Positions 37,336 through 46,622 are shown, numbered from the stretch's first letter. The stretch is 64,000 nucleotides of DNA from Hyphomicrobium denitrificans ATCC 51888 (GCF_000143145.1 NC_014313.1:2108001-2172000), one strand, 5' to 3'. Notes: generated by a model from the letters alone, not told the origin. Numbers and translations: made by a program.

Positions 37336-38481
37336 ATGAATGCGATTATCGCCGCTCAACCGAGAGACTTTCTGCACGGCCGAGCGGCGGCTCAGGCGCG
37401 GCCGCGCGTTTCGATCATCGTGCCGACGTATCGCGAAGCGGAGAACGTCGCGCCGACGGTTGCCGCGATCGAACGCGCGCTCGGCGACATCGCGTGGGAA
37501 ATCATTTTCGTCGACGATGACAGTCCCGACGGCACAGTCGCGGCCGTCAGGTCTCTCGGCGAACGCGACGGACGCGTGCGCGTGATCCGGCGTGTCGGCC
37601 GTCGTGGCCTTGCGGGCGCGGTCATCGAGGGCATGATGGCATCCGCCGCCGATATCGTTGCCGTCATCGACGCCGATCTGCAGCATGACGAAGCGCTGCT
37701 GCCGAAGATGCTCGGCGCCATCGAAACCGGAAACGCCGATCTCGTCATTGCGACGCGCTACGCGCAATCGGGCGACGCGCAAGGCGGCTTCTCAACACTC
37801 AGGCGCAACGCCAGCACGTTGGCCACGCGCGTGTCGAACTTGCTGCTCAAGACGAACGTCAGCGATCCGATGAGCGGATTTTTTATGATCCGCCGGGATG
37901 CCATCGACGGCATCGCGCCGAACCTCGCGACGGGCGGATTCAAACTGCTGCTCGACATTCTGGCATCGGCTCCGGAAAGTCTCAAAATCGTAGAGATGCC
38001 CTATCAATTCCGGCCGCGTCAGCTCGGGACGTCGAAGCTCGACGCGCTCGTGATAGCCGATTTCCTCGGGCTGCTCTTGTCGAAGCTTTCGGGCAACACG
38101 ATCTCGCCGCGCTTCTTCCTGTTTGCGCTCGTCGGCGCAACCGGCCTTGTCGTGCACCTTGCGACGCTCCGGTCCGTTCTGACCACGACGCACATCCCGT
38201 TCAACGCCGCGCAGTTCATCGCCGCGCTGGTTGCGATGACGTCGAATTTCTTCCTCAACAACGCGCTGACGTTCCGCGACCGCCGGTTGACGGGTTCTGC
38301 CGTTTTCAAGGGCCTGCTGACGTTCTATCTCGTCTGCAGCATCGGCACGCTCGCGAACGTCGGCGTCGCCGAGCTGATCTATCTGCGTGATGCCAGCTGG
38401 TGGCGCGCCGGTATTGCGGGCGCGGTGATGGCAGCCGTCTTCAACTATGCCGTCAGTTCCATGCTGACGTGGAGAAAATAG
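37336..38481 (+). CDS. Dolichol-phosphate-mannose-synthase-like GT2 with GtrA domain
   Basis: 381 residues from ATG 37336. Family 2 glycosyltransferase domain (about 25-240: SIIVPTYREAENV, FVDDDSPDGT, VIDADLQHDE with the metal-binding DxD, RYAQSGDAQGG, DPMSGFFMIRR) fused to a C-terminal GtrA-like four-helix membrane domain (about 255-380). Such fusions make polyprenyl-phosphate-sugar and help flip it. Its stop overlaps the start of the next gene by 1 base, so the two are coupled. Confidence 0.88.
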   Translation: MNAIIAAQPRDFLHGRAAAQARPRVSIIVPTYREAENVAPTVAAIERALGDIAWEIIFVDDDSPDGTVAAVRSLGERDGRVRVIRRVGRRGLAGAVIEGMMASAADIVAVIDADLQHDEALLPKMLGAIETGNADLVIATRYAQSGDAQGGFSTLRRNASTLATRVSNLLLKTNVSDPMSGFFMIRRDAIDGIAPNLATGGFKLLLDILASAPESLKIVEMPYQFRPRQLGTSKLDALVIADFLGLLLSKLSGNTISPRFFLFALVGATGLVVHLATLRSVLTTTHIPFNAAQFIAALVAMTSNFFLNNALTFRDRRLTGSAVFKGLLTFYLVCSIGTLANVGVAELIYLRDASWWRAGIAGAVMAAVFNYAVSSMLTWRK

Positions 38482-39989
38482 TGCGCGATCTGCCAGACGC
38501 ACCGCCTGTCATTGCTACGGCGGAAATTCCGCGCGTCGATCGCGCCGATGTCATTCTGATCGTCGCGGCGATCGCGTTGTTCGCGCTCCGTCTCGTGATG
38601 GCGGCGGCAACGGGTTTCGTCGATGATGAAGCCTATTACCGGCTCTGGTCGCTGGCGCCGTCGCTCTCCTACTACGATCATCCGCCGATGATTGCGTGGA
38701 TGATCGCAATAGGCCGCGTGCTGATCGGCGACACGACCTTCGGCGTGCGCTTCATCGCACCGTTGTGTCACTTGCTCGGCGCCGTTCTGCTGTGGCGGAC
38801 GGCGTTCCTGCTCTACGGGCGTGAAACAGCGCGAGTCGCCGTCTGGCTTTTGCTCGCCATGCCTCTGCTCGCGATCGGCGGCATTCTCGTGACGCCCGAC
38901 CTGCCGTCGGTGCTGTTTGCCGGGCTCGTGCTGTGGGCGCTCGCGGAACTCGATCACTCGAAGAACGCGAACTGGTGGCTTGCGATCGGCGCGTTCGCGG
39001 GCCTTGGCCTTCTGTCGAAATATACGAACCTGTTTCTGGGCGCGACGATCGCGATCTGGCTTATCGCATCGCCTGAAAATCGCCGCTGGTTCCGGGCGCC
39101 GCAGCTCTGGATCGGCGGCGTTATCGCGATGCTCGCAACGCTTCCCGTCATCGTGTGGAACGCCGAACACGACTGGGCGTCGTTCACCAAACAGTTCGGA
39201 CGCGTCGGCCATAGCGGCACGCTCAGCGGACCGCTCTACTTCGTTGAATTCCTCGGAACGCTCCTGGCGCTGGTGAGCCCTGTCATCGCAGTTCTCGCAG
39301 CTATCGGGCTCGTCCAAGTGGTGCGATCCGCCATTCGGCATCGCCGGAGCAACGACATCCTGCTCGCCGCAGCCGTGCTGCCGATGCTGACGTATTTCGC
39401 CGTTCACGCGCTGCATGACCGCGTTCAAGGCAACTGGCCTGCCCCGCTCTACCCGCCGCTTGCCATCTGCGCGGCGCTGGCGATTGGTGCGATCACTCCG
39501 GAGCGACGACATTCAGCCGTATTCACGACGGCGCTTGGGTTGGGCTTTTTCGTAACCGCCGCAATCTACGCCGATGCGCTTCATCCCATCGCGGCAGCCG
39601 CGCAGATGAAAGCTCCAACCGAGCAGATGTACGGATGGACGGAGCTTGGCGACGCTGTCGAGAAGAAACGCATTGAAGCGGGAGCAGGTTGGGTCGCGAC
39701 GTCGAGCTACGCTTCGACAGGACAACTGGCGTTCGCGCTCAAGGGCAAGAGCGACGTTGCGCAGCTCGATCAGCGTATTCGCTATGAATTTCTGCCGCCT
39801 TTGTCTTCGGACATTCTGCGGAAGCCAGCGCTTTACGTCGAACTCGACCGGCGCGTGGACGTCGACTTGCTCAAATCGAAATTCCGGACTGTGACCGCGC
39901 TCGGCAGCCTCACTCGCACGAACGGCAGCGCGACAGGAGCGATCTACAAAGTGTATCTCGTCTCCGATCCCGTCGCGCCGCCGCTGTGA
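38481..39989 (+). CDS. ArnT/PMT-like glycosyltransferase family 39
   Basis: 502 residues from GTG 38481 (GGAG 6 bases upstream), overlapping the previous stop. About 10-12 membrane helices; catalytic DDEAYYRLWSLAPSLSYYDHPP near residue 40, the acidic pair typical of the PMT_2/ArnT fold. It takes a sugar from a polyprenyl-phosphate donor, probably made by the upstream enzyme, and transfers it to lipid or glycan outside the membrane. Together with the PAP2 gene it forms a small envelope-modification set; the sugar is not known. Confidence 0.86.
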   Translation: MRDLPDAPPVIATAEIPRVDRADVILIVAAIALFALRLVMAAATGFVDDEAYYRLWSLAPSLSYYDHPPMIAWMIAIGRVLIGDTTFGVRFIAPLCHLLGAVLLWRTAFLLYGRETARVAVWLLLAMPLLAIGGILVTPDLPSVLFAGLVLWALAELDHSKNANWWLAIGAFAGLGLLSKYTNLFLGATIAIWLIASPENRRWFRAPQLWIGGVIAMLATLPVIVWNAEHDWASFTKQFGRVGHSGTLSGPLYFVEFLGTLLALVSPVIAVLAAIGLVQVVRSAIRHRRSNDILLAAAVLPMLTYFAVHALHDRVQGNWPAPLYPPLAICAALAIGAITPERRHSAVFTTALGLGFFVTAAIYADALHPIAAAAQMKAPTEQMYGWTELGDAVEKKRIEAGAGWVATSSYASTGQLAFALKGKSDVAQLDQRIRYEFLPPLSSDILRKPALYVELDRRVDVDLLKSKFRTVTALGSLTRTNGSATGAIYKVYLVSDPVAPPL

Positions 39990-39998
39990 GTTTGAAAG

Positions 39999-40487
39999 TT
40001 ATGCCGCTTCCTTGTTGAGGCGGCTTTCGGCGAGCTTGGTCAGCTTGTCGTCGGCGCCGTATTCCTCTTTCAGTGTCTTTTCGAGGATCGTCGCGACGTC
40101 CTTGTGGCCAAGCAGCTTCGCCCAGGAGACGAGCGTGCCGTAGCGCGTAATTTCGTAGTGCTCCGCAGCCTGGCCAGCGGCGATCATCGCGGCATCGCGT
40201 GTGTCCGGGTCCTTGATTTCCGACATCAGCTCTTCGCCCTCCTCAAGGATGCCCTTGATGGCCGGACACTCTGTCGCCTTCGACTTACGACCCATGGCTT
40301 TGAAGACTTCGTCGAGCCGGGTGATGTGTTCCTTGGTTTCCTCGCAATGGCCCATGAATGCCTTCGCCAACGCAGAGGAGTCGCAAGCCTTCGCCATTTT
40401 CGGAAGCGCTTTCACCAGCTTGTTCTCGGCGTAATAGATGTCTTCAAGCGTGTGATTGAACAGGTCTTCGAGGTTCTCGATTTTCAT
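39999..40487 (-). CDS. Ferritin-like DUF892 (YciF-type) protein
   Basis: 162 residues from ATG 40487 with GGAGA seven bases upstream. Starts MKIENLEDLFNHTLEDIYYAENKLVKALPKMA, the DUF892 signature, with Glu and His ligands of a possible di-iron site along four helices (ETKEHITRLDEVF; AAEHYEITRYGTL). YciF-like proteins are stress-induced. Monocistronic. Confidence 0.92.
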   Translation of the reverse strand: MKIENLEDLFNHTLEDIYYAENKLVKALPKMAKACDSSALAKAFMGHCEETKEHITRLDEVFKAMGRKSKATECPAIKGILEEGEELMSEIKDPDTRDAAMIAAGQAAEHYEITRYGTLVSWAKLLGHKDVATILEKTLKEEYGADDKLTKLAESRLNKEAA

Positions 40488-40620
40488 TGGGTTCTCCTGG
40501 GGCGGCCGGGGGTTCGATGCCCTGAGCAACGCGACCTGACGCGTCCGGTTCCCGCTTGAGGCCGTCAAACCGCGCCTGGAGGCTTTTCTCCGCACGAGGC
40601 GTCGGCTAAGCACGTCGCCG

Positions 40621-41205
40621 ATGAAAACATCTGAAATCGACATTCTCCTCGTGCCGGGCTGGCAGAATTCAGGTCCCGACCATTGGCAATCCCGCTGGGA
40701 GCGCAACCTCAAAACCGCGCGTAGGGTGATCCAGGAAGACTGGGACAATCCGGACGTCGAAGCGTGGGGCGACCGCATGGCGAAATTCGCGAGCGGCGCG
40801 ACGCAGCCGGTCGTCGCGGTCGCGCATTCGCTCGGGGTGCCTGCGCTCATCTTCGCGGCCGACAAGCTGAAGCGCAGCGGCGTCATCGGCGCGTTTCTCG
40901 TGGCGCCCGCCGACGTCGACTACGCGCACTACTGGCCCGACACGGGAGGCAGACGCTGGCCTCCAGACAAGGGGCCGCGCGGATTCGAGACAATGCCGGA
41001 ACGCCGGTTGCCCTTCCCAGCGCATCTCGTCGTCGCCAACAACGATCTCTATTGCAGCTACGCACGCGCCGAACATTTTGCGAAGGCATGGGGCGCGACG
41101 CTGAGCGACGCCGGTGAGAGCGGACACATCAACATCACGTCCGGTCATGGGCCTTGGCCCGAAGGCCTGCTGCAGTTCGGGCAGTTTTTGAAGACGCTCG
41201 GTTGA
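40621..41205 (+). CDS. RBBP9/YdeN-type alpha/beta hydrolase
   Basis: 194 residues from ATG 40621. N-terminal ILLVPGWQNSGPDHWQSRWER and nucleophile elbow AHSLG (Ser), an acid in ANNDLYCSYARAE and a C-terminal His in GHINITSGHGPWPEG, as in the RBBP9/YdeN (DUF1749-like) serine hydrolase family. Substrate unknown. Monocistronic. Confidence 0.87.
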   Translation: MKTSEIDILLVPGWQNSGPDHWQSRWERNLKTARRVIQEDWDNPDVEAWGDRMAKFASGATQPVVAVAHSLGVPALIFAADKLKRSGVIGAFLVAPADVDYAHYWPDTGGRRWPPDKGPRGFETMPERRLPFPAHLVVANNDLYCSYARAEHFAKAWGATLSDAGESGHINITSGHGPWPEGLLQFGQFLKTLG

Positions 41206-41214
41206 TTGAGCGAG

Positions 41215-41258
41215 GGACTAGGTTTTAGGGATTTGGGATTGGGTTTTAGGGATTAGGT
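41215..41258. repeat. GGGATTTGGG-type short repeat
   Basis: An interval of TTTTAGGGATTTGGGATTGGGTTTTAGGGATTAGG, irregular copies of TTAGGGATT. A related run with an inverted copy is at 42993-43043. Intergenic only. Confidence 0.6.
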
Positions 41259-41291
41259 GTGCGGAAGCGCGCTTGAGGTTTCCAGTCCCAA

Positions 41292-41319
41292 CGTCATCGC
41301 CGCCTGCGCGGCCATGACG
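41292..41319. repeat. Dispersed intergenic palindromic repeat, copy 1
   Basis: CGTCAT-CGCCGCCTGCGCGGC-CATGACG, a palindrome of the same type as copies at 45399-45427, 45495-45523, 47716-47744 and 47819-47847. Confidence 0.6.
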
Positions 41320-41404
41320 TTAAGGCATGGTGACGGCAGGCGCGACGCGTCGAGCCTCACAGCTAGCTGCAGCCAAGCTCTGACGAGGCTCGAGCAAGGG
41401 GCGC

Positions 41405-41438
41405 AAAAAAATCATCCCCGGGACGAGCCCGAGGATGA
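41405..41438 (-). terminator. Terminator after the zeta-subunit gene
   Basis: On the minus strand ATCATCCTCGGG-CTCGT-CCCGGGGATGAT then seven Ts. It lies about 55 bases after the DUF1476 stop. Confidence 0.88.
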
Positions 41439-41492
41439 TGATAATCGCTCGCCCTTCGAACGAGGCAGCGCGGTAAGGGAGCGCAGAAACGC

Positions 41493-41816
41493 TCAGCCCT
41501 TCGACTCGAGATCGGTCACGGCTTGGGCGAGCGCGCTCGCCATCACGGAGCGGATTTCCGCATCGTCGATCGCGACGCCCTTCGCGGCGAAATCGCCTTT
41601 CAGTTTGCGGAACACGTCATCGTCGCCGGCTTCCGCGAGATCGGCCTTGCGAACTTCCTTGATGTAGTTGTGAAGCTGCTCATCGTTGAGGCCGAGCTTC
41701 GCGCCGGCCCATTCGGCAACGGCCTTGTTGCGGCGACTCTCGGCTTTGAATTTCAGCTCCGAATCGAGAGCGAACTTCTTCTCGAAGCCCTGCTCGCGTT
41801 CATTGAACGTGGTCAT
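41493..41816 (-). CDS. DUF1476 F1-ATPase inhibitor zeta subunit
   Basis: 107 residues from ATG 41816. Begins MTTFNEREQGFEKKFALDSELKFKAESRRNKAVAEWAGAKLG, matching the zeta subunit of alphaproteobacterial F1Fo-ATPase, which inserts its N-terminus into F1 to block ATP hydrolysis. Four-helix C-terminal part is present. Complete; own terminator downstream. Confidence 0.93.
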   Translation of the reverse strand: MTTFNEREQGFEKKFALDSELKFKAESRRNKAVAEWAGAKLGLNDEQLHNYIKEVRKADLAEAGDDDVFRKLKGDFAAKGVAIDDAEIRSVMASALAQAVTDLESKG

Positions 41817-42201
41817 CTGGTCGTATCTCCTTGGCGCTTGTCTGGTAGTCCGGCTCACGACTTTAGGTTGTAGTGTCACGAGGCGCCCGCTGGGCGCGTA
41901 GTGGTAATGTTCCCGTTGCATCCGCTCTTCACCAGGATTAATCGGCGGTGCGAGCGAAATCAATGGCTTGGCCAAAGCCCTCCGAAAAGTGCTGCGGCTC
42001 ATGGTCTAGATTGTGCCGCCCCTGGCGTTCGGCTAGTCTCCCGGCTAGGCTTTCGAGCGTGAAAAGGCGCGCGGCTCCTTACCCCGACATGCAGAAAACA
42101 GGTTGGAAAATCAAGGCGTCCGCGTCCGAGTGTGTGTGCGTTGATAGAAATCTTATCTAAGCATGAGTGAGTGCAAGCTGTTGATCCTCAGAGGTCCAGG
42201 A
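41817..42201. other. Divergent gap upstream of purC
   Basis: 385 bases between the divergent zeta-subunit and purC genes. No gene or clear motif is seen. Confidence 0.4.
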
Positions 42202-42993
42202 ATGAACAAGCGTCGGCGCATCTACGAGGGCAAAGCCAAGGTCCTCTATGAGGGTCCCGAGCCGGGAACGCTCATCCAACATTTCAAAGACGACGCAACT
42301 GCTTTCAACGCGAAGAAACACGCGCTGATTGAAGGCAAAGGCGTGCTCAACAATCGTATCTCCGAGTACATCTTCGCGAAACTCGGTGAGATCGGCGTGC
42401 CGACGCACTTCATCAAGCGTTTGAACATGCGCGAGCAGCTGATCCGCGAAGTCGAGATCGTTCCGCTCGAAGTCGTGGTGCGCAACATCGCGGCGGGTTC
42501 ACTCGCGACGCGCCTCGGCCTCGAGGAAGGTGCGCAGCTTCCCCGCTCGATCGTTGAATTCTACTACAAGAAGGATGAGCTCAACGATCCGATGGTATCG
42601 GAAGAGCACATCACGGCGTTCGGCTGGGCGACGCCCCAGGAGATCGACGAGATCATGCAGCTGGCGCTGCGGGTCAACGACTTCCTCGTCGGGCTTTTCC
42701 TCGGCATCGGCATCCGCCTCGTCGACTTCAAGGTCGAGTTCGGCCGGCTTTACGATAACGAGCAGGTCCGCATCGTGCTTGCTGACGAGATCAGCCCGGA
42801 TTGCTGCCGGTTGTGGGATGCCCAATCGGGCGACAAGCTCGACAAGGATCGTTTCCGCCGCGATCTCGGCGGCGTGCTCGAGGCCTATCAGGAAGTCGCG
42901 CGCCGTCTCGGCGTGCTGACGGAAAATCCGCGTCCGCGCGGCGCAGGTCCGGTGCTCGTCACGTCGAACCCCATCAACGGCAAACCCAATTGA
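42202..42993 (+). CDS. purC: SAICAR synthetase
   Basis: Joins aspartate to CAIR in purine synthesis (ATP-dependent). 263 residues from ATG 42202, with GAGG upstream; ATG 42163 would add 13 unlike residues. Motifs: [16 protein letters not shown] (ATP loop), ECNN-like [25 protein letters not shown] and [10 protein letters not shown] (conserved in SAICAR synthetases). It heads the purC-purS-...-purQ-...-purL cluster. Confidence 0.95.
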   Translation: MNKRRRIYEGKAKVLYEGPEPGTLIQHFKDDATAFNAKKHALIEGKGVLNNRISEYIFAKLGEIGVPTHFIKRLNMREQLIREVEIVPLEVVVRNIAAGSLATRLGLEEGAQLPRSIVEFYYKKDELNDPMVSEEHITAFGWATPQEIDEIMQLALRVNDFLVGLFLGIGIRLVDFKVEFGRLYDNEQVRIVLADEISPDCCRLWDAQSGDKLDKDRFRRDLGGVLEAYQEVARRLGVLTENPRPRGAGPVLVTSNPINGKPN

Positions 42994-43045
42994 GGGATTA
43001 GGGACTTGGGATTAGGGATGCTATTCCCTAATCCCTGAAACCAAA
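42993..43045. repeat. GGGATTAGGG repeat with inverted copy
   Basis: Between purC and purS, TTAGGGA...GGATTAGGGA is followed by TTCCCTAATCCCT, so GGGATTAGGGA-TGCTA-TTCCCTAATCCC can form a hairpin. It may act as an attenuator or RNA-stability element. Confidence 0.6.
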
Positions 43046-43060
43046 TTCCTAGAGCTGAGC

Positions 43061-43303
43061 ATGAAAGCCCGCATCAAGATCACTTTGAAGAACGGCGTCC
43101 TCGATCCGCAGGGCAAAGCCATCGAGGGTGCCGTCAAGGGCCTCGGGATTTCCGGCGTCAGTGACGTCCGCCAAGGCAAGTACGTCGAGGTCGATCTGGC
43201 CGAGAGCGACCCCGACAAGGCGCGCGCCATCGTCGAGCGGATGTGCAAGGACCTGCTCGCGAACATGGTCATCGAGAATTACAGCTACGAGATCGCGCCC
43301 TGA
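43061..43303 (+). CDS. purS: FGAM synthase subunit PurS
   Basis: 80 residues, the small dimeric linker of the three-part FGAM synthase (PurS/PurQ/PurL). Sequence MKARIKITLKNGVLDPQGKAIEGAVKGLG and SGVSDVRQGKYVEVDL are diagnostic. Its TGA overlaps the ATG of the following secreted-protein gene by 1 base. Confidence 0.95.
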   Translation: MKARIKITLKNGVLDPQGKAIEGAVKGLGISGVSDVRQGKYVEVDLAESDPDKARAIVERMCKDLLANMVIENYSYEIAP

Positions 43304-43767
43304 TGCGGGCCGGGCGAGCCATTGCGCTGGCCATCGCCACGATCGCTGCCGCATCTGGACTCCGCTCCGGTTCGGCGGGCGCGGAACCGGTGCTGGCGCC
43401 CGACCTCGATTGCAGCGTGGGCTTCGAAGCTCTTCATAACCAGCTATCGTGGTTGCCTGGCGCACAGCGTGAGAGGGTTGAGGGCCGGGATGTCGTGACA
43501 GTCGCCAATCCCGACGTGTGGCGCGTCGAGATCAGGTTCACGCAGCCCGGCGAGCCGGCGCATCCGGCGGTCACTCTGCGAAAGTTCGTGAAGCAGGTGA
43601 CCGGTGTGTGGACGTCGCAGAGCAAGGCGTGCGGCTATGGCGATCGGGCGCAGTTCGATGCTCTGATGGCGGCGCTCAAGGTCGAAGACACGCGCTTGAC
43701 GAACGCGTCGCGCGACGACGTCGAGCGCCAGAAGCGCGAACGCTCTCCGCTTTCGCCGATGCCGTAA
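43303..43767 (+). CDS. Secreted protein of unknown function
   Basis: 154 residues. Signal peptide-like N-terminus (RAIALAIATIAAASGLRSGSAGA), cysteine pair (LDCSVG; KACGYG) in the mature part, and a charged C-terminus. It overlaps purS by 1 base, so it is translated with the purine genes, but no purine role can be inferred. Relatives are not recognised. Confidence 0.7.
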   Translation: MRAGRAIALAIATIAAASGLRSGSAGAEPVLAPDLDCSVGFEALHNQLSWLPGAQRERVEGRDVVTVANPDVWRVEIRFTQPGEPAHPAVTLRKFVKQVTGVWTSQSKACGYGDRAQFDALMAALKVEDTRLTNASRDDVERQKRERSPLSPMP

Positions 43768-43946
43768 CGGGGCAGAACTTCCTTCCATCCCTAATTCTTC
43801 CCGCTTGGCGGGGAGATCGCGATCAGCCACGCGACGTGCATCGCCGCGCTCGACGACGCCGATTTTCCAGTTTGTGAAGCAAACGACGGGCGAACCGGCT
43901 GTGCCAAGGCTTGCATAGTGCCCTAGCTGCCCTTCGCAGATCTGGC

Positions 43947-44059
43947 TGCCCCTCACCCTAACCCTCTCCCCGTGAAGGACGGGGAGAGGGAATGCACCTG
44001 CGATGATCCCCTCACTTCTCCCCTCCCCTTGACGGGGAGGGGTTGGGGGTGGGGTGAAG
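43947..44059. repeat. CCCTCACCCTAACCCTCTCC repeat unit A
   Basis: A roughly 113-base unit: CCCTCACCCTAACCC, the hairpin CTCTCCCCGT/ACGGGGAGAG, a linker and the hairpin CCCCTCCCC-TTGAC-GGGGAGGGG, ending GGGGTGGGGTGAA. It is nearly identical to 44249-44361 with a few changes in the linker, a duplicated compound palindromic element. Confidence 0.85.
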
Positions 44060-44148
44060 AGGGCCAAGGCGGATTTCAGCAGGGGAGCGCCGCCTTTCCC
44101 ACTCGCAAACGAATCCAGTCTCTCAGCTACATCAACGCTTGTGTCATT

Positions 44149-44188
44149 ACCCCCACCCCTAACCCCTCCCCGCAAGGGGGAGGGGAAT
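44149..44188. repeat. Related short palindrome unit B
   Basis: ACCCCCACCCCTAACCCCTCCCC-GCAAG-GGGGAGGGG, which shares the CCCCTCCCC/GGGGAGGGG core with units A and C. Confidence 0.7.
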
Positions 44189-44248
44189 TGGTGGGCTTCA
44201 ATCTTCGGATTGCACCGGAGAGGCGCGTGGCAATTGGGGCGCTAGGCT

Positions 44249-44361
44249 GCCCCTCACCCTAACCCTCTCCCCGTAAAGGACGGGGAGAGGGAATGCAGCC
44301 GCGATGACCTTCGACCCGCTTCTCCCCTCCCCTTGACGGGGAGGGGTCGGGGGTGGGGTGA
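44249..44361. repeat. CCCTCACCCTAACCCTCTCC repeat unit C
   Basis: Second copy of unit A, in the same direction, about 190 bases downstream of the first copy's end and 130 bases before purQ. Confidence 0.85.
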
Positions 44362-44489
44362 AGGGCTAGGCGGATTTTCCGGGGCGTCATGCTGGGTGCG
44401 GGGATACGGTCGTTGCGTCCAGTCCGAGATTGCGGGTATTCGATGCCTCACACTTGTCACCTAATTCCGCCGTCCATTTAGAGGCCGCC

Positions 44490-45194
44490 ATGCTCCGTGC
44501 TTCCGTTATCGTCTTTCCGGGTTCGAACTGCGATCGCGACGTCAAAACGGCGATCGAGCGGATCACCGGTTTCGCGCCGAAGATGGTCTGGCATGGTGAT
44601 GCGAGCGTCCCCTCGTCCGATGTGATCGTGCTGCCGGGCGGGTTCTCCTATGGCGACTATCTGCGCTGCGGCGCGATGGCCGCACACTCGCCGATCATGA
44701 AGGACGTCGTCGCCAAGGCGAACGCGGGAACGCCGGTCATCGGCATCTGCAATGGCTTTCAAATCCTGTGCGAGTCCGGACTGCTTCCCGGCGCGCTGAT
44801 GCGCAACGCATCGCTCAACTTCATCTGCCGCGACGTGTTCCTGAAGGTCGAGAACGATCAGACGTTCTTCACCAAGTGCTATCGCAAGGGCGAGGTCATC
44901 AAGGTTCCGATCGCGCACGGCGAGGGCAACTACTTCGCGAATAGCGAGACGCTCGACCGGCTCGAAGGCGAAGGCCGCGTCGCATTCCGGTATTCGGATG
45001 CGGCGGGCGCTGTTTCATCCGAAACGTGCCCGAACGGCGCCCAGCGCAACATCGCTGGCATCGTCAACGAAACGGGCCGCGTGCTCGGCATGATGCCCCA
45101 TCCCGAACGCCTCTATGAGTCGGCGCTCGGCGGCACCGATGGCCGGCGCGTGTTCGAGAGCATTCTGCTGTCGACGCTCGAAGCGGCAGCTTGA
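44490..45194 (+). CDS. purQ: FGAM synthase glutaminase subunit PurQ
   Basis: 234 residues from ATG 44490 (GAGG 5 bases upstream). Class I glutamine amidotransferase: oxyanion [12 protein letters not shown], catalytic Cys in [13 protein letters not shown], and the His-Glu pair in [11 protein letters not shown]. Supplies ammonia to PurL in FGAM synthesis. Confidence 0.96.
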   Translation: MLRASVIVFPGSNCDRDVKTAIERITGFAPKMVWHGDASVPSSDVIVLPGGFSYGDYLRCGAMAAHSPIMKDVVAKANAGTPVIGICNGFQILCESGLLPGALMRNASLNFICRDVFLKVENDQTFFTKCYRKGEVIKVPIAHGEGNYFANSETLDRLEGEGRVAFRYSDAAGAVSSETCPNGAQRNIAGIVNETGRVLGMMPHPERLYESALGGTDGRRVFESILLSTLEAAA

Positions 45195-45398
45195 TCACAT
45201 CGGCTGACCGACGTTGAGCGGTATCGCTGCGTCGGGTTTATAGAATTCTTGCATCGCGCTTGTCGTGGATGGCCGCGTGCGCCGCTGCCCCACACCCCTA
45301 TTCCTCCACGCGTTGGTGCAGAATGTAGTGCGTGCGCATTTCAATCACCAATCAGGCGAGAGCGGCGACGACTTATTCGAAGGTTCCTACGGGCTTGT

Positions 45399-45427
45399 CG
45401 TGGATGGCCGCCTGCGCGGCCATGACG
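45399..45427. repeat. Dispersed palindromic repeat, copy 2
   Basis: CGTGGATGGCCGCCTGCG...GGCCATGACG. Head-to-head with the inverted copy 45495-45523, giving a long stem-loop around a 67-base spacer. Confidence 0.7.
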
Positions 45428-45494
45428 AAAAGGGTAACCGTCTCGATCTCGCTCGATCTCGACTGAGCGGCTGAAGCGCCACCATCACCGTTAC

Positions 45495-45523
45495 CGTCAT
45501 GGCCGCGAAGGCGGCCATCTACG
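45495..45523. repeat. Dispersed palindromic repeat, copy 3 (inverted)
   Basis: CGTCATGGCCGCGAAGGCGGCCAT...ACG, the reverse complement orientation of copy 2 with a few substitutions. Confidence 0.7.
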
Positions 45524-45765
45524 CGGGTTGGTGGTTGGAAGCGACCCATCCGGTGCTGGGCCAACCGCAATTGTGATCTTTCCGGGGCATTTTCGTTGAC
45601 CCCTTGTCGGCGGGCGAAACGACCTTAGATGTCTAGGGATTGCGGGGCCGGGCCCCTCTGGCAGAGCCAATGATGGCGCTGCGATGTCGGACCGCATCGG
45701 GTGTGCCCGGTGCTGTATTGAGTTCAACACCGGACATACCTCCAACTTTCCGACCGGAGGAATCA

Positions 45766-46026
45766 ATGTCCCGTCGTTTCGTCACCCTGCTTGAGCGTTC
45801 TGGGGAAATTCGTCAGCTGATCGAGCGCGAGGAAAGCTCGGCTGCGCCGCGCTCCGTGCGCCTCATGCGGTTGAAAAAATTGCAGTTGCAGCTGTCCGAG
45901 AGCCTGCGTGAATTATCCGTGAAGCAGCTGATCGCTATGGCGTCTGCGCCGAGATTCAAACCGAAGTTCGTGTTCAACGACGTGAACTCCGCCCCGGTGC
46001 TGTCGCGCGGTTGGCTTTCGGCGTAA
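45766..46026 (+). CDS. Small DUF465/YdcH-like protein, tentative
   Basis: 86 residues from ATG 45766, five bases after GGAGG. The middle SVRLMRLKKLQLQLSESLRELSV resembles the DUF465 core (RLKK.KL.LK.E), but the ends differ from that family. Charged helical N-terminus (LLERSGEIRQLIEREESS). Function unknown. Confidence 0.6.
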   Translation: MSRRFVTLLERSGEIRQLIEREESSAAPRSVRLMRLKKLQLQLSESLRELSVKQLIAMASAPRFKPKFVFNDVNSAPVLSRGWLSA

Positions 46027-46094
46027 CGCTTCCAAACGGACACGGACGGATGCGCGCGCATCCGTCCGCAGTTGGCTTAGGCTCAAATAGACTT

Positions 46095-46472
46095 TCAAAT
46101 AGGTTGGCCGACGTCGATGCGATTGCCGTCGGGGTCCTCGAAGACGAACGCACGCAGGCCGTAATCCTTGTCCTTCAAACCTTTGATGATCCTGAGGCCC
46201 GCCTTCTGACAGATGTCGTGCAGGGCGTCGACGTCGCTGACCATCAAATGCGCGACGTTGAAATCGGCGGCTTCGTAGCGCGGCTGTAGTGTCAAATGCA
46301 CTTCGGCGGCGTCGCGCTTCAAAATCATGAAGCCGACGGGACTGCCGTTCTCGAAGGTTTTCCTGAAGCCCAAGACCTTCGAATAGAATTCGTAGGCCTT
46401 GCTGATGTCCTTGACCGGCAGCATGGCTGCAATCCGCCCGAAGCGGACACCGTGATCGGCGCTGTTATCCAT
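46095..46472 (-). CDS. Glyoxalase/bleomycin-resistance VOC protein
   Basis: 125 residues from ATG 46472. Single VOC module: MLPVKDISKAYEFYSKVLGFRKTFENG, then VHLTLQPRYE and VSDVDALHDICQKAGL, with the metal-ligand-type C-terminal FEDPDGNRIDVG. Members are glyoxalase-like lyases or antibiotic-binding proteins; the exact role is not known. Monocistronic. Confidence 0.87.
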   Translation of the reverse strand: MDNSADHGVRFGRIAAMLPVKDISKAYEFYSKVLGFRKTFENGSPVGFMILKRDAAEVHLTLQPRYEAADFNVAHLMVSDVDALHDICQKAGLRIIKGLKDKDYGLRAFVFEDPDGNRIDVGQPI

Positions 46473-46622
46473 CGCATCGACTCGCTTGCGGAGACGCCGC
46501 CATTCGTCCGGACGGTGCCGGCTCAATGGTGTGCTCCAATGTTGAGATGAAGCGGGACGGTGCCCACGCGCCATTCTATCGGGCCGAATGCTCTTCGCAA
46601 ATAAGTCAGCGCTTCAGGCAAC

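Larger units (their letters stand above)
43768..44489. other. Repeat-rich intergenic region inside the pur cluster
   Basis: 720 bases between the secreted protein gene and purQ. It contains two near-identical units (43947-44059 and 44249-44361) and a shorter palindrome (44149-44188); no coding gene is supported. Confidence 0.55.
45195..45765. other. Intergenic region with palindromic repeats
   Basis: 570 bases between purQ and a small gene. Holds a degenerate repeat copy near 45263, a full copy at 45399-45427 and an inverted copy at 45495-45523. No other gene is supported. Confidence 0.5.

Noticed and set aside
43947-44361. CRISPR array
   Set aside because: Only two full units and a partial one with a long non-uniform spacing and no cas genes.
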